Shown here piece by piece: positions 1 to 6,071 of a DNA stretch of 6,318 bases. The stretch is taken from assembly GCA_003223895.1 (NCBI GenBank), contig QHXD01000193.1, positions 1-6,318 on the forward strand. Direction: 5' to 3'. Every line of letters starts with the position of its first letter. Position 1 is the first letter of the stretch. The DNA comes from Acidobacteriota bacterium. Its GTDB lineage: Bacteria > Acidobacteriota > Terriglobia > 20CM-2-55-15. Below the pieces are notes generated by a model. The model did not search any database. It saw only the letters and a program-made list of their open reading frames with translations, and was not told the origin of the DNA. The position numbers and the translations under genes were made by a program.

Positions 1-1
1 C

Positions 2-3000
2 ATCACGCGCTCCGGAACGAACGAGTTTCGTGGAAGCGGTGTGTTGAACATCCGGAACTCCGCCCTCAATGCCAACACCTGGAGCAACAACAAGCAAATC
101 GTCCGGGGCGTGTGGACGCCCGGCCGGCCGAGATGGCAGAACGAGAACGAATACACGGGAAGCCTGGGTGGACCGATCATCAAGAACAAGACATTCTTCT
201 TTACCCTCTGGAGCCAGCAGTTCGAGCGCCAGCGCAACACGATGAGACCCGCGGTGCTCACGGATTGTGCGAGAAACGGCATCTTCCGGTATTGGGACGG
301 TTGGGCGAACGGCAACATCAACACGGTGACCAGTACGATCGGCAACAATCCGACCATCGCCGCGGTGGACTCTTCCGGCAATCCGCTGCGTCCCGCCACA
401 AATCCGAACGGCACACCGTACAGCGGTCAGCTTCGATACTTCAGCGTGTTCGGTCCGCTCCTCAATTCGCCCGCAAGACCGGATTGTTCGGATGCGATTG
501 TTGAACAAAAACCATGGGACTCGTTTCGCACCGGAATCGATCCGGCCGGGGTGAGCCAGAAATATCTGACCGTGATGCCGCATGCCAACATTTTCGATGG
601 GGGCGACGGTCTGAATACGGCAATCTATCAGTGGGTGCGCAGCGCTCACGGCAACGCGAACCTGGGAACCGCTTCCGGAACCAGTTACGAGGCCGACAAC
701 AAGCAGATCAACATCAAGATCGATCACAACTTCAATGCGCGGCATAAGGTCGCCGTCAATTACAGCCATCAATGGGTCGATAACGAATACATCCGAAATC
801 CAACCGTGCAGTGGCCCGGCGGCTACTCTTCGCCGACGATCCGGCGCCCGCGCGTGCTGACGGCCAACTTCACCTCAACGCTGACGCCGAACCTCCTCAA
901 CGAAGCCCGCTTCGGATACCGCGCAAACTGGCATTACGTCTGGGCGCCATGGGAAGTCCCCGATGCGAAACAACGCGAAGTGCCGCTGTCGCTGCTTCAA
1001 CAAGGAAGCCAGGGGTATCCGATCGCCTATCAACCGGCCACTATCGGTTCGACAGCGCCGGACAACTTTCAGGTCAACGGAAACTACTTCAGCTGCATGA
1101 CGGATTGCGCCCAGCAGGGTAATCACACTCCGCTGTTCAATTACGCGGACACGATGAGTTGGACTAAAGGCAAGCATGCGTTCAAAGGCGGCGTCGATAT
1201 TCGCTTTCAATACTCGAGGGGATATGAGACACCGACGGCCCCCATCCCGAAAGCCTCGGGCGGCGCGGGTTTGAACCCGACACAGGTGTTCAGGAACAAC
1301 CCGAGCATGCCCAGCCTGGTCGCCAACAACGAAACCATGGCCAACCAGGTTCTGTATTTCCTGGCCGGCTCGCTGAATAGCGCTCAACAGTATTACTTCA
1401 TTCAGAAACCCGACCAGTTGACTCAGTGGAGCAGTTACCTGGATCAGACCAGAAAACTGACCGACGCCCATCAGAACGACTTCTCTGTATTCTTCAAAGA
1501 CGATTGGAAAGTGCGTCCATCCTTCACGCTCAACCTCGGCATGCGTTACGAGTACTACGGAGTGCCGTATGAAGGCGCAGGATTGACACCGGCGCCGGTC
1601 GGAGGAGGCATCGCACTGTTCGGAGTCTCAGGCCGAAGCTTCGACCGCTGGATGCGTCCGGATAACGGCGTAGACACGAGCCTTCTGACGAAGATGGAGC
1701 TGGTGGGGCCCAACACACCAAACCCAGACAAATCGCTCTACAAAAATGACTGGAACAATTTTGGCCCGGCCGTGGGCTTTGCCTGGCAGCTTCCCTGGTT
1801 TGGAAAAGGAAAGACGAACGTCCGCGGTGGATATCAAATCACCTACGTGAAAGGCGCCAGCCTCTCGACCCTGGTCAACAGCATATTCTTGACGCAGGGC
1901 TTTCTCAATCTGGCACAGACGCAGGGACCGACCAACGGCAGTTACTTCAATCTCCAAAATCTTCCGGGCTTGATCCCCATACCGCCAAGTTCCCTGCCTC
2001 TGGCTCCGATTCCGCTAACGAAGCCGAGCCAGGACGGCAATGCTTTCGACTCCAACTATGTTTCTCCATACATTCAGAACCTGACGCTGTCCGTAACCCG
2101 CGATATTTCGCGGAACGTGAACCTGGATGTCCGCTACATCGGCACGCGAGGCATGAAGCTGAACGGAGTCTACAATCTCAATGTGCCCGATGTTTTCTAC
2201 AACCCCACGCTGTTCGATGCGCTCGAAAGAACGCGGAGGGGTGAAGACGTACCGCTGTTCGATCAGATGTTCATGGGATTGAACCTCAATCCCGGCGTTC
2301 GCGGCTGCGATCCGTCCAACCCGGCCGCATTGTGCGGCCCGGTTGATGGTAGAACGCAGAGAGGGTCCGCACATTTGCGGCAGAGTGTGTCTGCAACGGG
2401 AGCGGCAGGTTCACCCACATTCAGGTCGGCCCTCGCCAACGGCGATTACGCCTCGCTCGCCGGCGGGCTGAACATCTTCAACGGAACTGGAACGGGCGCC
2501 GCGGGTACGGTCGTTGGAGTACCCGGAGAACGCGGCACCGTGCTTCGGCGGGCGAATAAAGGATTCAACGTGCCGGGAGGGACGGCCATTGCAGGAGGTC
2601 CTGTAGTGCCGGCTGGCCTCTTCCCGGAAAACTGGATCACGGCGAATCCCCAGTTGAACAACGCGAACTTCTACACCAACTCGGGCAAATCCAATTACCA
2701 CTCGCTCCAGGTACAGAGCACGGTGCGGGCAATGCAGGGCCTGACGTTTCAAGGAACCTATGTCTGGTCCAGGGCCCTGGAAGTTCCGACGACTCTCAAC
2801 GGATACACGAATCCCGTTGAAAGGGAAAAGGACTACATCCTCAACGTAAATCACGTGACGCATGACTTCCGTTCCTTCGGTATTTACGATCTGCCATTCG
2901 GTCCGGGCAAACTATTTTTCCGCGACAGTTCTGGATGGACTGCACGGCTCATCGAAGGTTGGCAAACAAGCTTCATCGTCAATCTCAGTACCGGGAGTCC

Positions 3001-3589
3001 CGCGAGTATCGGCGCCACTTACAACTCATCGGGGACCGCTTATCCGACCGGGCTCTACACGAACTCCGTTCCGGATGTCGTCGGACCGTTTTCGGTGAAG
3101 AGCGGAAAGGTGAATTGGAATGGCGACTTCGGGAATTTCTTTGCACCGAACACCTACGCAAAGACGGCGGATCCTCAATGCGCCGCTGTCGCAGCAGAGC
3201 TGAGGTCATATTGCACGCTGCAGGCCGTGACGGATGCCAAGTCGGGACAGATCCTTCTTCAGAATCCGCAGCCGGGAAAGCGTGGCACGCTCGGCAGGCA
3301 GACATTGTATTTGCCCGGGCAGTGGAGCTTTGACGCAGCGTTGAGCAAACGAATGCGAATTGCCGAATCCAAGAGCCTGCAATTCCGTGTGGATGCCACC
3401 AACATACTCAACCATCCGTTGCCGAACCTGGCTCTCAGCAATGTCAATAACAACCCATACACCACACCGCCCGGGTTGAACATCAACAGCGATGTTCCCT
3501 TCGGGTTCATCCAGGACAAGGGCAGTCCATCCGTGACGGGATCGGAAAAATTCCGCGAGTTCAAAGCTCAGCTTCGCTTCGATTTCTGA
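2..3589 (+). CDS. TonB-dependent receptor, Oar-like (5' end missing)
   Basis: This is an outer-membrane beta-barrel receptor that would import a bulky ligand using TonB/ExbBD energy; the substrate cannot be read from the sequence. The frame is already open at base 2, and the first residues (ITRSGTNEFRGSG) match the end of the plug domain in this family, so the gene starts outside the window and the GTG at 41 is not a real start. Visible residues 54-67 (SLGGPIIKNKTFFF) form the conserved plug-to-barrel motif of Acidobacteriota and Oar-type receptors. The rest alternates aromatic-rich strands with long loops. Near the C-terminus come FRVDATNILNHP and a terminal RFDF, whose final Phe is the usual signal for barrel insertion. 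The missing part should hold a signal peptide, a carboxypeptidase-regulatory-like domain and most of the plug. Eight cysteines occur as four local pairs. With 1195 residues visible, the full protein would be at the long end of the family. The family call is firm; the ligand is unknown. Confidence 0.93.
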   Translation: MTRSGTNEFRGSGVLNIRNSALNANTWSNNKQIVRGVWTPGRPRWQNENEYTGSLGGPIIKNKTFFFTLWSQQFERQRNTMRPAVLTDCARNGIFRYWDGWANGNINTVTSTIGNNPTIAAVDSSGNPLRPATNPNGTPYSGQLRYFSVFGPLLNSPARPDCSDAIVEQKPWDSFRTGIDPAGVSQKYLTVMPHANIFDGGDGLNTAIYQWVRSAHGNANLGTASGTSYEADNKQINIKIDHNFNARHKVAVNYSHQWVDNEYIRNPTVQWPGGYSSPTIRRPRVLTANFTSTLTPNLLNEARFGYRANWHYVWAPWEVPDAKQREVPLSLLQQGSQGYPIAYQPATIGSTAPDNFQVNGNYFSCMTDCAQQGNHTPLFNYADTMSWTKGKHAFKGGVDIRFQYSRGYETPTAPIPKASGGAGLNPTQVFRNNPSMPSLVANNETMANQVLYFLAGSLNSAQQYYFIQKPDQLTQWSSYLDQTRKLTDAHQNDFSVFFKDDWKVRPSFTLNLGMRYEYYGVPYEGAGLTPAPVGGGIALFGVSGRSFDRWMRPDNGVDTSLLTKMELVGPNTPNPDKSLYKNDWNNFGPAVGFAWQLPWFGKGKTNVRGGYQITYVKGASLSTLVNSIFLTQGFLNLAQTQGPTNGSYFNLQNLPGLIPIPPSSLPLAPIPLTKPSQDGNAFDSNYVSPYIQNLTLSVTRDISRNVNLDVRYIGTRGMKLNGVYNLNVPDVFYNPTLFDALERTRRGEDVPLFDQMFMGLNLNPGVRGCDPSNPAALCGPVDGRTQRGSAHLRQSVSATGAAGSPTFRSALANGDYASLAGGLNIFNGTGTGAAGTVVGVPGERGTVLRRANKGFNVPGGTAIAGGPVVPAGLFPENWITANPQLNNANFYTNSGKSNYHSLQVQSTVRAMQGLTFQGTYVWSRALEVPTTLNGYTNPVEREKDYILNVNHVTHDFRSFGIYDLPFGPGKLFFRDSSGWTARLIEGWQTSFIVNLSTGSPASIGATYNSSGTAYPTGLYTNSVPDVVGPFSVKSGKVNWNGDFGNFFAPNTYAKTADPQCAAVAAELRSYCTLQAVTDAKSGQILLQNPQPGKRGTLGRQTLYLPGQWSFDAALSKRMRIAESKSLQFRVDATNILNHPLPNLALSNVNNNPYTTPPGLNINSDVPFGFIQDKGSPSVTGSEKFREFKAQLRFDF

Positions 3590-3601
3590 GTCAACTACAT
3601 G

Positions 3602-3640
3602 AAAATGCCCGCCGGTTCGTCGGCGGGCTTTATTTGCTTT
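3602..3640 (+). terminator. Intrinsic terminator of the TonB-dependent receptor gene
   Basis: A perfect 8-bp GC-only stem (GCCCGCCG at 3607-3614 with CGGCGGGC at 3621-3628) closes a 6-nt loop. It is preceded by AAAA and followed by a T-rich tract (TTTATTTGCTTT). It begins 13 bp after the receptor stop codon. This is a textbook Rho-independent terminator and indicates that the metalloprotease gene downstream is transcribed separately. Confidence 0.88.
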
Positions 3641-3706
3641 CAACACCTTACGACTAACTCTCTCATGTTCTGCCCGGGCGGGAGTCTATTTTTAGGAGGC
3701 GCACAC

Positions 3707-3796
3707 CAGGGAGAAAAAACGGGGTCATAGCCGCGAATTACGCCAATTACGCAAAACATTGGCGTAATTCGCGGCGACGACCCCATTTTTCTCCTG
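3707..3796. repeat. Long imperfect inverted repeat (MITE- or REP-like), 90 bp
   Basis: The left arm (3707-3747) and right arm (3758-3796) are reverse complements over about 40 bp around a 10-nt loop (TACGCAAAAC). The inner 17 bp (CCGCGAATTACGCCAAT and its complement) match perfectly. The outer part has three substitutions, one extra G and one extra A on the left. The octamer AATTACGC occurs twice in a row (3736-3743 and 3745-3752), the second copy running into the loop. A similar pair, CAGGGAGA (3707-3714) and CAGGGGAGA (3800-3808), sits at the two ends and could be a decayed target duplication or chance. The element codes for nothing. Its right end is 20 bp before the metalloprotease ATG, so it would form a strong hairpin in that leader RNA. 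It is probably a dispersed non-autonomous element, by inference from shape only. Confidence 0.8.
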
Positions 3797-3800
3797 CGTC

Positions 3801-3807
3801 AGGGGAG
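3801..3807 (+). promoter_or_regulatory. Ribosome binding site of the M48 metalloprotease gene
   Basis: AGGGGAG lies 9 nt before the ATG at 3817. An in-frame TGA at 3811-3813 excludes any earlier start, so this site and the ATG fix the N-terminus. The site begins only 4 bp after the long inverted repeat, so folding of that repeat in the mRNA could affect ribosome access. Confidence 0.7.
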
Positions 3808-3816
3808 ACGTGAGTT

Positions 3817-5190
3817 ATGTCATTAAGAACAAAAAGCGCTGTTACTTTCTTAGCAGCAATATTGATGCTGGTCCTGCCGGTTCTGGCAGACCGAACCGTT
3901 TTCAGGACAGCCTGGAACCTTTTTACGGTCCAGCAAGATATCGAGATGGGCCGTACGTTGACAGACGAAGCCGACAGCTCATTATCGCCGGTCAGCGACG
4001 AGATGGCCAACACTTACATCGACGCGCTTGGGCACCAGCTTTCCGTCCATGCTCCCGGGTACAAGTATCCGTATCAGTTCAAGATTGTGAACGAGCAAAC
4101 CATCAACGCCTTTGCGCTTCCGGGCGGTTCCATTTATGTAACTCGCGGTCTTGTTGAGGCCGCGCCAACCGAACCGCAATTGGCGGGTGTGATTGCACAT
4201 GAAATCGCACATGTGGTGCTGCGTCACGGTACCCAGCAGGTTTCAAGAGCCTACTCCGCTCAAGCATCGAATTCGACTCCGGGCAGAGTGTCCGTGTCGG
4301 CCGTGATGTCGGACCTTGATCTCTATTTCGATCCCAATTCGATAGCTCTGAAATATTCGGCCGAGCAGGAACGCCAGGCGGATTTGATGGGAGCGCAAAT
4401 TCTTTACGACAGCCAATTCGATCCAGGACAGATGCCGCTCTTCTTTCAAACCGTGCAGCAAAAGTCCGGAAGCCTGACGACCGACTTCTTCAACAGTCAT
4501 CCCACCAGCGCGAATCGCGTTGCACGAGTGCGGCGCGAGGCCGACAGCATGGGAGGCATGCCGCGTAACCTCCGGGGCGATTCGCCGGACCTGCATACGG
4601 TCCAGAGTCATCTGCGAGGTGAAAGTACCGAACCCGTCAATCGCGACCGAACCGGCACAAACGCGCCTGATCTGCCTTCAACCAGAATGGTCGCTTACTC
4701 AGGACGCGACTTTGATTTACGTTATCCCGAGAACTGGCGCGTTTCCGAGGATGGAGACGTGGTCTCCATAGCGCCTACTGAAGGGATGGTATCGGGTGAT
4801 CTGGCTTACGGAATGAGGATCGCCACATTCGACCCACAAGGCAGCACTCTGTACGGACAAACTCCGCTGGTCGGTCCGGGCGAGCGGTCCGGCAGAACGA
4901 CACTCTCACGGGCTACCGATCAGTTGCTCGATGAACTCCGGCGCTCAAATCCGAACATGAGAGTGGTTCGCACCGATGACCGAAGTCGCCGGATCGATGG
5001 CCAATCCGCTATGGCGATCGAGTTGACTAACGACTCGCCGGCAGGCGGACGCGAATCGGACTTGCTGGTGAGTGTCCTTCGACCCGACGGACTCCTGTAT
5101 TACTTCGTGGGCGTCGCACCTGAACGTGACTTCAGCCGGTACAAGCCGACCTTCGACCAGATCGTTGCAAGCGTCCGGTTCAATAATTAA
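3817..5190 (+). CDS. Exported M48-family zinc metalloprotease with PsbP-like C-terminal domain
   Basis: This is a predicted periplasmic zinc endopeptidase of family M48 (the BepA/LoiP/Ste24 superfamily), a family often involved in envelope protein quality control. Residues 1-24 form a signal peptide (KSAVTFLAAILMLVLPVLA, probable cleavage after Ala24); there is no lipobox cysteine. The catalytic domain follows: NAFALPGG (97-104) before the active site, HEIAH (128-132) with two zinc-ligand histidines and catalytic Glu129, ERQAD (185-189) with Glu185 as likely third ligand, and SHP (His228) with the following Arg typical of the family. A polar linker of about 60 residues leads to a second domain (about 291-457) beginning GRDFDLRYPENWRV and ending FDQIVASVRF, a pattern typical of PsbP/DUF1795-like folds; this second assignment is weaker. 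No TPR repeats as in BepA are seen. All catalytic residues are intact. The start is fixed by an in-frame stop just upstream. The gene has its own transcription unit and is convergent with the YggT gene. Confidence 0.92.
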   Translation: MSLRTKSAVTFLAAILMLVLPVLADRTVFRTAWNLFTVQQDIEMGRTLTDEADSSLSPVSDEMANTYIDALGHQLSVHAPGYKYPYQFKIVNEQTINAFALPGGSIYVTRGLVEAAPTEPQLAGVIAHEIAHVVLRHGTQQVSRAYSAQASNSTPGRVSVSAVMSDLDLYFDPNSIALKYSAEQERQADLMGAQILYDSQFDPGQMPLFFQTVQQKSGSLTTDFFNSHPTSANRVARVRREADSMGGMPRNLRGDSPDLHTVQSHLRGESTEPVNRDRTGTNAPDLPSTRMVAYSGRDFDLRYPENWRVSEDGDVVSIAPTEGMVSGDLAYGMRIATFDPQGSTLYGQTPLVGPGERSGRTTLSRATDQLLDELRRSNPNMRVVRTDDRSRRIDGQSAMAIELTNDSPAGGRESDLLVSVLRPDGLLYYFVGVAPERDFSRYKPTFDQIVASVRFNN

Positions 5191-5191
5191 C

Positions 5192-5265
5192 CTGTAGCGG
5201 CGGTCTATGAGCGCCGGCAATCCAGAGCTTGCGAAATTGCCGGCGGTCATAGACCGCCGCTACAG
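5192..5265. repeat. REPIN-like element, copy 1, between convergent genes
   Basis: The left arm (5192-5220) and right arm (5237-5265) are 29-bp inverted repeats with one mismatch around a 16-nt spacer. Each arm is itself a small hairpin with a 3-nt loop. On the right, CGGCGGTC (5241-5248) pairs perfectly with GACCGCCG (5252-5259). On the left, CGGCGGTC (5198-5205) pairs with GAGCGCCG (5209-5216) with one mismatch. Two inverted small palindromes around a short spacer is the architecture of a REPIN. The element starts 2 bp after the metalloprotease stop and ends on the base next to the YggT stop, so it occupies the whole convergent gap. It lacks a T-run on either strand but could still stabilise both mRNA 3' ends. 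Confidence 0.85.
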
Positions 5266-5784
5266 TTAAATTACGGTCGGTCTTTGAGCCATCAGACGGA
5301 TCAGTCCCTTGATCGCAAAATGTATCAATGCATAGACGATCAGACCGATCACGTAGGAAAGCATCAATTGAAAATTACCGACGCGCGGATCCGGCATCAG
5401 GCCTCTGAATGGCGCAACGAGTGGATAGGTAACCGTATCCAGAAACTGCTTGAAACCGCTGCCTTGGCGCGCGCCCAATAGTTCCAGCGCGATCAACAGG
5501 GCCAGCAAGCCGTACACCAGGCCGAAGAGGTAATCCACAACCTGCGAAATCCGCGCGAATTGTCTCGCTCGTGTGACCTCTTGTTCCGTCGTGGAGACCT
5601 CATGAATCGCCTTGTGTTTTAGCTCATGGGCGACGGATTCGATTTCCGCCTTCTCATGCTCATCGATATCCGCCCTTTGTTTGATCTCATCATGGACCTG
5701 TTCCCGCAGTTCACCCTTCACGGTTTCGTGCTGAGTTGCCTTTCGATCTTCATCCTGTTTCAGGCTGTTAAGGTTGGACTTCAT
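5266..5784 (-). CDS. YggT-family inner-membrane protein with charged helical N-terminal extension
   Basis: This is a 172-residue membrane protein. Residues 1-77 are very rich in Glu, Lys, Asp, His and Gln with almost no Pro or Gly, which predicts a long helix or coiled coil and no signal peptide. Two hydrophobic segments follow at about 82-104 (VVDYLFGLVYGLLALLIALELL) and 138-162 (FQLMLSYVIGLIVYALIHFA). Between them lies TYPLVAPFRGLMPD, the signature stretch of the YggT/Ycf19 family (PF02325). Only one YggT unit is present, whereas E. coli YggT has two. Cellular roles of YggT proteins are poorly defined, so none is assigned. The start is certain: a TGA codon directly precedes the ATG in frame, and a strong ribosome binding site lies 7 nt upstream. 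The gene is monocistronic as far as visible, convergent with the metalloprotease, and bracketed by two copies of the same REPIN-like repeat. Confidence 0.85.
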   Translation of the reverse strand: MKSNLNSLKQDEDRKATQHETVKGELREQVHDEIKQRADIDEHEKAEIESVAHELKHKAIHEVSTTEQEVTRARQFARISQVVDYLFGLVYGLLALLIALELLGARQGSGFKQFLDTVTYPLVAPFRGLMPDPRVGNFQLMLSYVIGLIVYALIHFAIKGLIRLMAQRPTVI

Positions 5785-5791
5785 TCACGGA

Positions 5792-5798
5792 CTCCTCC
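5792..5798 (-). promoter_or_regulatory. Ribosome binding site of the YggT-family gene
   Basis: Read on the minus strand this is GGAGGAG, a near-perfect Shine-Dalgarno sequence 7 nt before the ATG at 5784. It supports translation from that codon. Confidence 0.8.
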
Positions 5799-5914
5799 AG
5801 AGGGGTCAAGCACGAACCGTACCATCCGTTAAGCGCTCTTTTTACAATACCGTCCGAGAGCACGTTCCTTCCACTCGCGAAAGCCGCGGACGAGACAGCG
5901 GTAAAAATTCTTCC

Positions 5915-5993
5915 AGCTGTAGCGGCGCTCTATGAGCGCCGGCTTTTCCTGGAATCAACGAAATACCGGCGATCATAGACCGCCGCTATAGCT
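5915..5993. repeat. REPIN-like element, copy 2, upstream of the YggT-family gene
   Basis: The left arm (5915-5942) and right arm (5966-5993) are 28-bp inverted repeats with three mismatches around a 23-nt spacer. It is clearly related to the copy at 5192-5265: both share the core TGTAGCGGCG-CTATGAGCGCCGG on the left, CATAGACCGCCGCTA on the right, and CGAAAT just before or at the start of the right arm, so both lie in the same orientation. The left small hairpin (CGGCGCTC 5923-5930 with GAGCGCCG 5934-5941) is perfect. The right one (CGGCGATC 5967-5974 with GACCGCCG 5978-5985) has one mismatch. The right end of the left arm differs from copy 1 in a way that restores pairing. Confidence 0.85.
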
Positions 5994-6071
5994 CGGATTG
6001 CCTCCTTGAAAAGACGGAAATCCGCCTCCTGACAGTTTTTTCAATGAGTTAGCTGCTTTCGGCTGGAAATA

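Noticed and set aside
41..43. GTG at 41 as the start of the receptor gene
   Set aside because: The same frame is open back to base 2 and already encodes conserved plug residues, and no ribosome binding site precedes 41. The true start is outside the window.
3694..3699. Perfect AGGAGG as a ribosome binding site for a small gene or for the displaced metalloprotease gene
   Set aside because: No start codon lies within a usable distance. Even with the inverted repeat removed, the spacing to the ATG at 3817 would be over 20 nt.
3810..4157. Overlapping open frame starting at GTG 3810 in another frame
   Set aside because: It is a shadow of the metalloprotease gene, which has a signal peptide, an intact HExxH site and a ribosome binding site in its own frame.
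5192..5265. Ordinary Rho-independent terminator
   Set aside because: There is no T-run after the stem on either strand, and a related copy occurs elsewhere, upstream of a gene, so it is better described as a repeat element.
5800..5880. Promoter for the YggT-family gene, such as TATTGT or a GGAAC-type ECF -35 on the minus strand
   Set aside because: No pair of boxes with acceptable match and spacing was found; any choice would be a guess.
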